A stretch of DNA of 64,000 nt, taken from Prevotella veroralis DSM 19559 = JCM 6290 (GTDB lineage Bacteria; Bacteroidota; Bacteroidia; Bacteroidales; Bacteroidaceae). Positions 34,301 to 42,128 of the stretch are shown here, in pieces. A program made the position numbers and the translations under genes. The DNA lies in the NCBI RefSeq assembly GCF_000377625.1, contig NZ_KB898333.1, positions 48,681 through 112,680 on the forward strand. Reading direction: 5' to 3'. The notes under the pieces are model-generated. The model made no database searches. It was not told the DNA's origin and worked only from the letters and a program-made list of their open reading frames with translations. Each line of letters begins with the position of its first letter. Within the stretch, counting starts at the first letter, position 1.

Positions 34301-34961
34301 TCGTGGTGCGGGTAATCTGCTGGGCTCGGAACAGAGTGGCTTTATGGAGGATCTGGGCTATGAAACCTATCAAAAGATACTTAGTCAGGCAGTCACCGAA
34401 CTGAAGAATGATGAGTTTCAAGACCTTTATGCGGAGGAAATGAACGAAGGAAAGCAAATAACGGGAGATGACTTTATAGATGATTGCGCCGTTGAGAGCG
34501 ACTTAGAGATGTACTTCCCAGACAACTATGTGCCCGGTAGTTCGGAGCGAATGTTGCTTTATCGCGAATTAGATAACATTGAGAAAGATGAGGACTTAGA
34601 GGCTTATCGCCAACGTCTGATAGACCGCTTCGGTCCTGTTCCACGTCAAGGTGAGGAGTTAATGCAGGTTGTTGCGCTACGACGCATAGGCAAGCGATTG
34701 GGTTGCGAGAAGATTATTCTCAAGCAAGAACGTATGCAGATGCAGTTTGTCTCTAATCCCAACAGCATGTACTATCAAAGTGCTACCTTCGGTAAGGTAC
34801 TTAATTACATCGGTTATCATCCCCGCCAGTGTAACTTGAAAGAGAAGAATGGCAAGCGATCTATGGTAGTTAGCGATGTGAAGAGTGTTGAGCAGGCAGT
34901 GAAAGTATTGAGAGAGATCGACAAAGAGAATAATGACTTCTCTACCAAACAGAAACGCTAA
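31398..34961 (+). CDS. mfd: Transcription-repair coupling factor
   Basis: 1187 aa, normal for Mfd, an ATP-driven DNA translocase that removes stalled RNA polymerase and recruits UvrA. The N-terminal UvrB-like region is followed by the RNA-polymerase interaction domain (about residues 480-570). The helicase part has Walker A G-D-V-G-F-G-K-T-E-V-A, the D-E-E-Q box (I-I-D-E-E-Q-K-F-G-V), S-A-T-P-I-P-R-T and the Q/R motif V-G-R-S. The C-terminal autoinhibitory UvrA-binding domain follows. The gene ends 2 bp before the stop of the convergent DUF6624 gene, with no terminator between. Confidence 0.95.
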   Translation: MKIQDIQKLYATLPQVGAITKIQEDQQVRSIFLQGLVASAAPMFFAAIAERWKKTIVFVLNDNEEAGYFYNDLKTITMPEDGTSDTAEVLFFPSSYRRAVKYGQRDAGNEILRTEVLTRLSALATEKGTANRLPLYIVTDPSALSEQVVSKRQLDERHLSLSVNQHIDIVEVEKTLRSFGFTETDYVYEPGQFAVRGSIIDVYSYSGELPYRIDFFGDDIETIRTFEVESQLSSKKLEHIEVVPELATLLEEKVPFLHFLPSDSFLAFKDFLYVRDAIENIYKEGFTAQALTAQREGKTEVEQHELEQAFRKEGQLITASHFMNEALNYRRIEFGVTHSISETAKKEDGQHVTIQFNTTAQPLFHKNFDLLSETLRDYLLQGYKLYIFADSEKQTIRLKDIFESLSNSDMAHDSENLSVVEATTNSQGETKVRALPFTPVNRTIHEGFVDNTLKVCFFTDHQIFDRFHKYNLKSDKARQGKMALTMKELQEMEPGDFLVHVDFGIGKFAGLVRVPTGDSYQEVIRLVYQHNDIVDVSIHSLYKISKYRRGNSGEPPLLSVLGSGAWDRLKERAKKRIKDLARDLIKLYAKRRREKGFAFSPDSFMQHELEASFLYEDTPDQLKATQELKQDMESARPMDRLVCGDVGFGKTEVAIRAAFKAAVDNKQVAVLVPTTVLAFQHYQTFKKRLKDMPVRVDYLSRARSAKQTKQVIEDLAEGKINILVGTHKLIGKTVKWHDLGLLIIDEEQKFGVTTKEKLRQLKTNVDTLTMSATPIPRTLQFSLMGARDMSIMRTPPPNRYPIQTEIASFSHEVIADAINFEMSRNGQVYFVNDRVGNLPEIANLIKKYVPDCRVAIGHGQMKPEELEKIIMGFMNYDYDVLLSTTIVENGIDISNANTIIINEAHRFGLSDLHQMRGRVGRSNKKAFCYLLAPPLAALNSEARRRLLALETFSDLGSGFNLAMQDLDIRGAGNLLGSEQSGFMEDLGYETYQKILSQAVTELKNDEFQDLYAEEMNEGKQITGDDFIDDCAVESDLEMYFPDNYVPGSSERMLLYRELDNIEKDEDLEAYRQRLIDRFGPVPRQGEELMQVVALRRIGKRLGCEKIILKQERMQMQFVSNPNSMYYQSATFGKVLNYIGYHPRQCNLKEKNGKRSMVVSDVKSVEQAVKVLREIDKENNDFSTKQKR

Positions 34962-34963
34962 GT

Positions 34964-36295
34964 TCACTTCGCAGATTCATCCAATGGCGGAAGTCCGACC
35001 TCTTTCCGCCATTGGTTGACCATCTTCTCATTAAGTAAAGGACATAGTCCATTGCTATTTCTCTGTGTTCCGTATTTCTGAGGATGCCCTTCTCTTACAT
35101 CAATCCTATCATGTAGAGCAGCAACTAAAGCAGCTTGAATGTTCCCTTCTGTCGCAGCTCTCTCCAACATAGGTAGATATTCTTTCTGTACATCCAAGGG
35201 CGCATGCTGAATGATTATCCATGCCGCCTCACAAGCAGAAGTGCCTACTTCTGTCTTTTTAGGGAAGCCGTGTTCTTTCAATATTTGCCTTATCTCGACT
35301 TGGTTGATAGAGTCAATACTATCAGCACGAAGCCTTAACGCTATATCACGTTGTGTCTCCCCATGGTGCAACTGTCGGCTCAATATCCATTGTGTCCTAT
35401 AAGCTTGGTCACGTTCAAGCATCTCTTCTAAATGGTTCTTCAGTGATAAATCATAGTTATAGATATCTGCTCGCTTATCAAACTCATCTTCATAAGAAGG
35501 CACAGTGGCAGAGTCTGGCATCTGATAGTAATCCTTTTCCATTCTTATACGGTGCTTATCAAACTTATAAGCAGCCTCATCTTTATCAACCATACGTAAT
35601 TTATAAGCAACACTTGATAACTTGGAAGGAAAGATGTAACGATCATCTGCGAATGCTTCAGTATATACACGGATGGCATCATCATAACGTCCTTGCTCAT
35701 AAAGAGAGTCGGCATGGAAGATAAGACGCCAATAATCATCCTGTGAGGAAGGCTTCTTGATATCTGAAGATACCAACTTAGGAGCGTTGCAAGAAAGGTT
35801 GAATCGTTTTAGAGTTAAGTCTTTCATACCCTCTAAAATAGAGCCAACTAACTCTAAATGTTCCAATCGGGTGACATCCCAATTATAATGTCCACAAGAG
35901 GCATAGGACTTATTCCTACTCTGAAGAACATAAATTATACCTTTCGTTTTATCATCTTTCAACACCCTATCTACACATATTATCCGATGTTTCCTCTTTT
36001 TTACGAAGAGGTTACGCCATACTATATTGGACTGCTGCGCCTGCTTCGGTTCATCAAAGAATGTATGATAAACCCATAAACTGCCCTCATCCCTTATTTC
36101 ATAATCAGGCTCAACTGTGATGATACCATTGCTGGCAAAACTCCAACAATCATTATTGATGGACTTAAGAGAATCTAATTGAAAGGGGACATCTCTCCTT
36201 ATTTCATTCTGCATACGTTGCTCTTCTGTAAGTTTAGCAGAGCCACATGCAAATAGTAAAGATGACAGGGCGATTGTTAGGATAACTTTGTTCAT
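34964..36295 (-). CDS. DUF6624 lipoprotein
   Basis: About 443 aa from ATG 36295 (M-N-K-V-I-L-T). A lipoprotein signal ends in L-L-F-A-C-G. The middle has TPR-like helices (Y-E-Q-G-R-Y-D-D-A-I-R-V-Y-T-E-A). The last 150 residues match DUF6624 (K-K-T-E-V-G-T, A-W-x-I-I-Q-H-A, A-A-L-x-D-R-I). Function unknown; probably periplasmic or outer-membrane facing. An earlier start at 36328 is open but would put 11 residues before the signal. It overlaps mfd only in transcription, not sequence. Confidence 0.8.
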   Translation of the reverse strand: MNKVILTIALSSLLFACGSAKLTEEQRMQNEIRRDVPFQLDSLKSINNDCWSFASNGIITVEPDYEIRDEGSLWVYHTFFDEPKQAQQSNIVWRNLFVKKRKHRIICVDRVLKDDKTKGIIYVLQSRNKSYASCGHYNWDVTRLEHLELVGSILEGMKDLTLKRFNLSCNAPKLVSSDIKKPSSQDDYWRLIFHADSLYEQGRYDDAIRVYTEAFADDRYIFPSKLSSVAYKLRMVDKDEAAYKFDKHRIRMEKDYYQMPDSATVPSYEDEFDKRADIYNYDLSLKNHLEEMLERDQAYRTQWILSRQLHHGETQRDIALRLRADSIDSINQVEIRQILKEHGFPKKTEVGTSACEAAWIIIQHAPLDVQKEYLPMLERAATEGNIQAALVAALHDRIDVREGHPQKYGTQRNSNGLCPLLNEKMVNQWRKEVGLPPLDESAK

Positions 36296-36316
36296 AAAAG
36301 AGTGTATTAGTCTTTG

Positions 36317-36324
36317 CAAATATA
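36317..36324 (-). promoter_or_regulatory. -7 box for the DUF6624 gene
   Basis: TATATTTG on the minus strand, 22 bp before ATG 36295. This box also excludes the earlier start at 36328. Confidence 0.6.
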
Positions 36325-36399
36325 TCAATTAATTCTATCTCATGCAAGTAAGCTAGTATAAAACCAAAAGAAAAACTTGCAAAAGTCATAAATCATGCT

Positions 36400-36407
36400 T
36401 AAATTTG
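36400..36407 (+). promoter_or_regulatory. -7 box of the nucleotidyltransferase-HEPN pair
   Basis: TAAATTTG, 7 bp before the ATG at 36415. The mRNA would be leaderless or nearly so. Confidence 0.5.
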
Positions 36408-36414
36408 CGAACAA

Positions 36415-36744
36415 ATGACTACGAGGATGAAACATACAGACGTATTTAGCTCTATTCGCAACGTTGCAATGAAGTTAAAACCAGAGAATGGAAAGATAAT
36501 ACTCTTCGGTTCTCAGGCACGTGGTGATGCTCATGAGGATTCCGATTGGGATATTCTTATCCTATTGGACAAGGATAAAATAGAGGTAACAGACCATGAT
36601 CAATTCACTTATCCATTCTGGGAACTTGGCTGGAAAATCAATGCAATGATTCATCCTATTGTATATACTTTAAAAGAATGGAGCACTCGCTCTCACACTC
36701 CTTTCCGCGATAATGTAGAATTAGATGGGATTGCTTTATGCTAA
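36415..36744 (+). CDS. MNT-type nucleotidyltransferase (antitoxin-like)
   Basis: 109 aa, the minimal nucleotidyltransferase fold. The signature is G-S-Q-A-R-G-D-A-H-E-D-S-D-W-D-I-L-I: G-S, then the two metal-binding aspartates in D-W-D. In MNT-HEPN toxin-antitoxin pairs this enzyme adds AMP to the HEPN toxin and silences it. The downstream HEPN gene overlaps by 7 bp but carries a stop codon, so the pair may be dead or a remnant. M1 versus M5 start (M-K-H-T-D) cannot be decided; ATG 36415 is used. Confidence 0.85.
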   Translation: MTTRMKHTDVFSSIRNVAMKLKPENGKIILFGSQARGDAHEDSDWDILILLDKDKIEVTDHDQFTYPFWELGWKINAMIHPIVYTLKEWSTRSHTPFRDNVELDGIALC

Positions 36745-37136
36745 AAAACGGTGAGAGAAGAGTACTCGTAACCTATAGAATACAGAAGGCGAAGTCGGTT
36801 CTAAAGGAAGCTTATGATAATGCCCAACTAGGACATTGGACGCTTGTTGGTAATCGTTTATATTACACGGTTTACCACATGGCACAAGCTTTATTGTTAG
36901 ATAAAGGTCTATCAGCCAAAACACATGCAGGGACTATTCATATTATTGGGCAGCAGTTTGTATCAACAGGGATGATAGATAAAAAATATGGAAGGTTGTT
37001 CTCACGTTTGTAAGAACTGCGTCAATCGGGGGATTATGATGATATGTATAATGCAACAGAAGATGAAGTGAAACCTTACTTTCCATTAGTTGAATCATTC
37101 ATCAACGTAATGGAGGAATTAATTACATTCAAATAA
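36738..37136 (+). pseudogene. HEPN domain gene with in-frame stop
   Basis: The reading frame runs from 36738 to TAA 37134-37136 (132 codons) but is interrupted by TAA at 37011-37013. HEPN features are on both sides: N-R-L-Y-Y-T-V-Y-H-M-A (R-x6-H-like RNase motif) before the stop, and E-L-R-Q-S-G-D-Y-D-D-M after it. Only one codon is wrong, and sequence on both sides is intact, so the mutation is recent or a sequencing error. Without the C-terminal helices the toxin-like HEPN protein is probably inactive. Confidence 0.8.
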
Positions 37137-37169
37137 GAAGAGATATAACACCATAAAATATCAATGACT

Positions 37170-38531
37170 ATGATTAAGAAATATGTAGAAGAGAACAAAG
37201 ACAGAATGCTCGAGGAGTTGTTCAGTCTGATACGCATACCGAGCGTGAGTGCACAAACAGCTCATAAAGAAGACATGGTGCGCTGTGCAGAACGTTGGAA
37301 AGAACTTTTGTTACAAGCAGGAGTTGACAAGGCAGAGGTAATGCCATCGAAAGGCAATCCTATGGTATATGCAGAGAGAATGGTTGACCCAAAGGCTAAG
37401 ACTGTATTAGTTTATGGACATTATGATGTAATGCCTGCCGAACCTTTCGAGCTTTGGAAGACGGAGCCTTTCGAGCCAGTAATCAAAGATGGACACATTT
37501 GGGCACGTGGCGCTGATGATGATAAAGGGCAATCGTTCATGCAAGCAAAGGCTTTTGAGTATCTGAACAAGCATGACTTACTGAAGCATAATATGAAGTT
37601 TATCTTCGAAGGTGAGGAGGAAATCGGCTCAGGAAGTCTTACTCCTTTCATCGAAGAACATAAGGATTTGCTGGCTTGTGACGTAATTCTTGTTTCTGAT
37701 ACAGGTATTATCAGCCCTGATGTACCATCTATCACAACTGGTTTGCGTGGCTTGTCCTATTGGCAGATAGAGGTTACTGGTCCTGATCACGATTTACATT
37801 CTGGCACTTTCGGAGGTGCTGTGGCTAATCCAATCAATGTATTATGTAAGTTGATAGCTGACGTTACCGGTCCTGATGGTAAGATACGTATTCCAGGCTT
37901 CTATGATGATGTTGAGGAAGCTTCGGATGAGGAGCGTAAACTCGTTGCATCCATTCCTTTCAACGAAGAAGAGTATAAGAAATCTATCGGAGTAAAGGCT
38001 CTATTCGGTGAAGAAGGATATAGTACGATTGAGCGCACAGGCTATCGTCCATCGTTCGATGTATGTGGAATCTGGGGTGGATATACTGGCGATGGTGCCA
38101 AGACGGTTATTCCTTCAAAGGCATACGCAAAGATTTCTTCACGTTTAGTACCTCATCAAGATCATAATAAGATTAGCCAATTAGTGGTAGACTACTTCAA
38201 TCGCGTCGCTCCTGATGCCGTTACGGTGAAGGTTGAGAAGCATCATGGTGGCTATGGGTACGTTTGTCCTATCGATTTCCCAGCTTATAAGGCAGCAGAA
38301 CGTGGCTTTGAAGCTGTATTCAGAAAGCGTCCATTGCCGGTTCGTATTGGTGGTTCTATTCCTATTATCTCAACATTCGAGAAGTTACTCGGGGCTAAGA
38401 GCGTCCTTATGGGCTTTGGTTTGGAGTCAAATGCCATCCACTCTCCAAACGAGAATATGCCTGTCGACCTCTGGTTGAAGGGTATTGAGACCATTATCAA
38501 CTTCCATATTGAGTACGATAAGGAGGCATAA
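37170..38531 (+). CDS. M20 family dipeptidase
   Basis: 453 aa from ATG 37170 (M-I-K-K-Y-V-E); 37164 is equally open. A zinc dipeptidase of the Dug1/carnosinase-like M20 group. Metal motifs: Y-G-H-Y-D-V-M-P-A, R-G-A-D-D-D-K-G-Q, F-E-G-E-E-E-I-G-S-G-S, and the catalytic-domain S-D-T-G, then G-G-S-I-P-I. The lid domain (about 200-330) is complete. It probably acts on peptides in the cytoplasm. Alone in its transcription unit; a hairpin follows, then tmRNA. Confidence 0.9.
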   Translation: MIKKYVEENKDRMLEELFSLIRIPSVSAQTAHKEDMVRCAERWKELLLQAGVDKAEVMPSKGNPMVYAERMVDPKAKTVLVYGHYDVMPAEPFELWKTEPFEPVIKDGHIWARGADDDKGQSFMQAKAFEYLNKHDLLKHNMKFIFEGEEEIGSGSLTPFIEEHKDLLACDVILVSDTGIISPDVPSITTGLRGLSYWQIEVTGPDHDLHSGTFGGAVANPINVLCKLIADVTGPDGKIRIPGFYDDVEEASDEERKLVASIPFNEEEYKKSIGVKALFGEEGYSTIERTGYRPSFDVCGIWGGYTGDGAKTVIPSKAYAKISSRLVPHQDHNKISQLVVDYFNRVAPDAVTVKVEKHHGGYGYVCPIDFPAYKAAERGFEAVFRKRPLPVRIGGSIPIISTFEKLLGAKSVLMGFGLESNAIHSPNENMPVDLWLKGIETIINFHIEYDKEA

Positions 38532-38560
38532 GCAAGCAACATAAAGAATACATCCAAAGA

Positions 38561-38623
38561 AGGGATATATGGTTCGTACCATTAATGCGACAGCTATTGT
38601 CGACTAACGAATCATATATCCCT
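38561..38623 (+). terminator. Terminator-like double hairpin before tmRNA
   Basis: Arms 38561-38576 and 38608-38623 pair over 16 bp with one G-U, and a second hairpin (CGACA / TGTCG, 38588-38602) sits inside the loop. No T tract follows, so the termination strength is uncertain. Confidence 0.55.
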
Positions 38624-38659
38624 ACTTGTTAAGCAGTAATGATAAAAGAAGAACAAAAG

Positions 38660-38691
38660 TTTGGTACTATCATAAACTATCATTACCTTTG
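38660..38691 (+). promoter_or_regulatory. Promoter of tmRNA
   Basis: TTTG (38660-38663), 20-bp spacer, TACCTTTG (38684-38691), perfect consensus, about 14 bp before the RNA. Confidence 0.8.
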
Positions 38692-38704
38692 CACGACTAT
38701 CACA

Positions 38705-39103
38705 TGGGCTTGTTTGGATTTGACGGCAAGACGGAATGGTACGTAAGCACGCGGAGCGTCGTTAGTTTGCTCCTTAATATCAGCTATCAAACAATTAATT
38801 GGCGAAAACAATTACGCTCTCGCTGCCTAACCGAAGTACAGTAGGTTACTGGCTTTATCCGACTATTAGATAGTTGGACGAGACATCGCTCCGAGGATGT
38901 TGTTCCGAATCCAGAGATCAAGCGATGCAGGTTCAATCGGAAATAGTCAGTGTATGCCTCGATGCACTGATGAAGATTTAGAGGATAAGATGTCGGTTGG
39001 TGGTCCAGGTCTTGCCAACATACGAAAATCGAAGGCTGGAATAAACGTGTAGAAAGCGTATGGTTTCCTTGTGCGGACGTGGGTTCGACTCCCACCAGCT
39101 CCA
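38705..39103 (+). ncRNA. ssrA: tmRNA (transfer-messenger RNA)
   Basis: The 5' tRNA-like part (GGGCTTGTTTGGATTTGACG) and the 3' part (a T arm GTGGG-TTCGACT-CCCAC followed by CAGCTCCA) are both present. The tag frame at 38801-38830 reads G-E-N-N-Y-A-L-A-A and stop. It rescues stalled ribosomes and tags proteins for proteolysis. The G-U pair needed for alanine charging can form in the acceptor stem, which otherwise has some mismatches, so the exact 5' end is uncertain by one or two bases. CCA is not encoded. The 3' end is the likely insertion site of the element to the right. Confidence 0.93.
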
Positions 39104-39149
39104 CTTTACGTACTCTGAACAAGAGAAAAACAAAAAATGATTAAATCAG

Positions 39150-39185
39150 ATAATCGCCGTAACTTCAACGAGTTACGGCGATTAT
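39150..39185 (+). terminator. Terminator after tmRNA
   Basis: A 15-bp perfect stem (ATAATCGCCGTAACT and its reverse complement) with a 6-nt loop, then TCGTTT. If the element begins at the tmRNA 3' end, this terminator is element-borne. Confidence 0.8.
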
Positions 39186-39205
39186 TCGTTTATATACTTC
39201 CCTGC

Positions 39206-39333
39206 TTGGGAGTACATACAGATACCGCCGAAACGCTCAAAATACTCCCAACTGGCTACAATATGGCTACAGAAAAAATCGACTTTGTAAAATTGTAGCC
39301 ACTGATACCGTACAGAGTACACACAGATACCGC
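39206..39333. repeat. Cluster of repeats resembling integrase arm sites
   Basis: AGTACATACAGATACCGC at 39211-39228 returns at 39316-39333 with one change, 105 bp (ten helical turns) apart. TTGGGAGTA (39206-39214) is inverted at 39243-39251. GGCTACAAT and GGCTACAGA (39254-39271) are answered by ATTGTAGCC (39292-39300). All lie between tmRNA and the integrase gene, where arm-type sites are expected. Confidence 0.65.
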
Positions 39334-39449
39334 ATACTTCATTGTTATTCAAAGAATTATGTCGAACTTTGCAGCTGTAAAAATAACGCGTAACTCACCC
39401 TTAAACGGGTCGAAAGCACGATTTACTTCTGCACTAAAAACTTGTAAGT

Positions 39450-40736
39450 ATGAAGAGTATTTTCAGAACAAGCTTCTATCTGCGAAGCAATTATTTGAAC
39501 AAAGAAGGAAAAGCATCGGTTATGATGCGTATCCATCTTAATGGAGAAAGAATGGCACTCGGCACAACAGGCGTTAGTGTTGATCCCGAAATGTGGGATA
39601 GCACACTGGGTAAAGTACGGGGACGAACCAAGGAGGCTTTGGCTACCAACGCACAACTGACGAGCATCAGCACAGACCTTCAGATGATATTCCAACGATT
39701 GGAGTTCTCAGAAGAACTCAGCCTTGAACGCATCAAATCGGAATATCTTGGTAAACGTGAGGATATGGAGACCGTTCTTTCATTGTTTACCAAATATAAT
39801 AATGATATGTATGCACAGATTGGCTGTGGAGTTACCAAAGCCAATTATCGCAAGTTTGACATCTGCAAGCGTCACTTCGCCAAGTTCATTCAAGAAAAGT
39901 ATGCACGCACAGACCTCAATATTATTGAACTAACCCCGATTGTCATTCACGATTTCGATGTCTATCTCAAGACGGTGGTTGGACAGAGCTTTAACACGGC
40001 CATCAAGACCTTAAAGACTTTCAAGACGGTTATCATATTTGGTCGAAAGGCTGGAGTGTTTAATCACGACCCATTCCTCAATATCCACTTCAAGACCAAA
40101 AGAGTTGATCGTGGCTTTTTGACAGACGAAGAAGTGGATACCATCATGCACAAGGAATTTGCAACGCAGCGATTGGTAAATGTTCGCGACATCTTCTTGT
40201 TCTCTTGCTTTACAGGACTTGCTTACGTTGATGTAGCCAACCTTACTCCTGACAATATCATAACGATGGACGGCAAGCAGTGGATCGTAACGGCACGTCA
40301 GAAAACTGATACGTTAAGCCATATCCTTCTTCTCGATATTCCTAAGATGATTATCAAGAAGTATGAGGGCAAAGCAAAGAATGGTAGATTGATACCCATT
40401 CTCAGCAACCAGCGTATGAACTCTTATTTGAAAGAGATAGCCGATGTTTGCGGTATCAACAAGAACCTGACCTTTCACATGGCCCGGCACACCTTTGCCA
40501 CGATGATGCTCACCAAGGGTGTTCCAGTAGAATCAGTGTCCAAGATGTTAGGACACACAAGCATAACTACAACTCAGCTTTATGCCCGCATAACGAACAA
40601 GAAGATTGAGAATGATATGCTTGCCGTATCCAAGAAATTGGATAAGTTCGACTTCGCAAGTGCTCCGCCTGCAAAGGCGACCAAGCGACGTTATACCAAA
40701 AAGAGTGATACACCTATTATAATAACAAATCATTAA
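39450..40736 (+). CDS. Tyrosine recombinase (ICE integrase)
   Basis: 428 aa. An N-terminal arm-binding domain and a SAM-like core-binding domain (about 100-205) are followed by the catalytic domain. The H-x-x-R box is H343-M-A-R346, then L-G-H369 and the nucleophile Y378 in T-Q-L-Y-A-R. The first catalytic arginine, expected in T-G-L-R-Y, is replaced by A258 (T-G-L-A-Y-V-D), a known oddity of IntDOT-related Bacteroidetes integrases. The C-terminus is basic (K-A-T-K-R-R-Y-T-K-K). ATG 39450 is used. The next gene starts 6 bp after its stop. Confidence 0.92.
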   Translation: MKSIFRTSFYLRSNYLNKEGKASVMMRIHLNGERMALGTTGVSVDPEMWDSTLGKVRGRTKEALATNAQLTSISTDLQMIFQRLEFSEELSLERIKSEYLGKREDMETVLSLFTKYNNDMYAQIGCGVTKANYRKFDICKRHFAKFIQEKYARTDLNIIELTPIVIHDFDVYLKTVVGQSFNTAIKTLKTFKTVIIFGRKAGVFNHDPFLNIHFKTKRVDRGFLTDEEVDTIMHKEFATQRLVNVRDIFLFSCFTGLAYVDVANLTPDNIITMDGKQWIVTARQKTDTLSHILLLDIPKMIIKKYEGKAKNGRLIPILSNQRMNSYLKEIADVCGINKNLTFHMARHTFATMMLTKGVPVESVSKMLGHTSITTTQLYARITNKKIENDMLAVSKKLDKFDFASAPPAKATKRRYTKKSDTPIIITNH

Positions 40737-40741
40737 GACTT

Positions 40742-41209
40742 ATGGCAACAACAAAGAAAGAGCTTTCTTACTTCCGTCTGAAGCTGGAGGCGTATCTCGG
40801 AGAGCATTTTCCAGAGAGAGTGAATGACAATGCGTTTGTAACTGCTCGCGCAGACGAGGCATTGACGGCTTACTGCGATGCCGTGGCGCAAGGTTTCTCC
40901 TACCCCGAAGCAGAGGTGATGGCAAGCGAAGTGCTGTACCACGACTTGCACTTCTCAAAGTATGACACCCTTGTCTCCGTGCTGGAGCAGGAGTATGAAA
41001 AGGAGCTGCCAAGCCCGCTTCCCGAAAGGTTAGCACTAATTTTGCTGAACAACAAGGCTATTCAAGCGGTATTTACCAAGTACGAACTCACGGACGACTT
41101 TGCGGCAGGTACAGAATACGACAAACTGTACACCGAACTGACCGGTACCATCGTGCTGCTCATCGAGGTCAATGGTCTGCCAACGATAGGCGGTGAGAAC
41201 ATGACTTGA
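40742..41209 (+). CDS. DUF1896 protein
   Basis: 155 aa, a helical protein found in Bacteroidetes conjugative transposons, usually beside the integrase. Family blocks: Y-F-R-L-K-L-E-A-Y-L, D-E-A-L-T-A-Y-C-D-A-V-A-Q-G, S-K-Y-D-T-L. Function unknown. It starts 6 bp after the integrase stop and is probably co-transcribed with it. Confidence 0.88.
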   Translation: MATTKKELSYFRLKLEAYLGEHFPERVNDNAFVTARADEALTAYCDAVAQGFSYPEAEVMASEVLYHDLHFSKYDTLVSVLEQEYEKELPSPLPERLALILLNNKAIQAVFTKYELTDDFAAGTEYDKLYTELTGTIVLLIEVNGLPTIGGENMT

Positions 41210-41348
41210 CACATCACCATCGGGGACTTTTGTAGTGTCAAGAGCCAAGATAAACGCTCCACTCCACACGTCAAGAGTTTTGCAAACACTTGTCTTTGGG
41301 TCGTTAGAGCATCTTGTTATCGCTCTTGAACTATTAAAAGCCCCGATT

Positions 41349-41768
41349 ATGAATACAATCATCATGAATCAAGACGTTCTTAAAAGCTCGATTTCTCGCC
41401 GAGACAAAAGAAGCGAGCTTCCTTTGTCCTCACGGCTTGACGAAATCGTTCACACACCTGCCTTCATCAAGGCAGACGCATCGAACAAAACCGATAAGAA
41501 CAGGCAGCTGCCGACTTCTCCCAAGCAAGTCCGCCGCTTCGGTTGGACACGCTTCATCGAACTCGTCGTTCTGCTTTCCATCGTTATCGGTGCAGTTTAC
41601 CTCATCTCGAAGATAGTTACGCCGCAAGTCGTAACCGCCGTTTCGGTTATTCTCGGTTTCCTGATACTACGCTTCATTGTCAGAGTGATACTGCAAGTAA
41701 CCTTTACAATCCTGCGTTGGCTGTTCTGGCTTGCCGTCATCGTGGCAATCCTGCTCTGTGTGCTCTGA
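41349..41768 (+). CDS. Small membrane protein, unknown
   Basis: About 139 aa from ATG 41349 (M-N-T-I-I-M-N-Q-D). The N-terminal half is polar and charged. The C-terminal half holds two or three hydrophobic helices (I-E-L-V-V-L-L-S-I-V-I-G-A-V-Y-L-I onwards to the last residue). An upstream open frame to 41235 lacks a credible start. Present in an element context, but I do not recognise a family. A terminator follows at 41811. Confidence 0.6.
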   Translation: MNTIIMNQDVLKSSISRRDKRSELPLSSRLDEIVHTPAFIKADASNKTDKNRQLPTSPKQVRRFGWTRFIELVVLLSIVIGAVYLISKIVTPQVVTAVSVILGFLILRFIVRVILQVTFTILRWLFWLAVIVAILLCVL

Positions 41769-41810
41769 GCGCACAAGGAAAGATATTCTTCGATTCATTC
41801 TTCTTTATGG

Positions 41811-41845
41811 GTGGTTATCTCGATTTGAGGTAGCCACCATTTTTC
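41811..41845 (+). terminator. Terminator of the integrase operon
   Basis: An 11-bp stem (41811-41821 with 41827-41837, two to three G-U pairs, 5-nt loop) followed by ATTTTTCG. The 280 bp that follow (to 42128) show no convincing gene; a minus-strand TACCTTTG box at about 41938 has no ORF worth calling behind it. Confidence 0.7.
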
Positions 41846-42128
41846 GTTTTCCATACAAGGCGTTGCACTTTCGCTTCTCACGTCCATCTATTCCACTTTG
41901 ATGTGCCATAAGTCGGTGCTGATTTCTTCTTATTCGCAAAGGTAGTAAGGGGCTACGGCTTGCACAAGGTCAGTGCCTTTGGTTTGCACGGAAAATCTCC
42001 ACACCTACATTTCATTTCGGGTAGTATTTTCCTGCAAAACCTTGTGCCGGCTGCGCCCCCTACCTTCTTATTGCTACAAAAAGGAATCAGCATACTCCGA
42101 TCTTTGGACGCATAAAAAAAATGTCATT

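Noticed and set aside
38626..38844. 72-codon ORF across 38626-38844
   Set aside because: It overlaps the tmRNA promoter and tmRNA; the only translated frame there is the tag.
41880..41945. Minus-strand small gene after a TACCTTTG box near 41938
   Set aside because: The possible ORFs of 19 and 34 codons overlap the terminator at 41811-41845 and lack ribosome binding sites.
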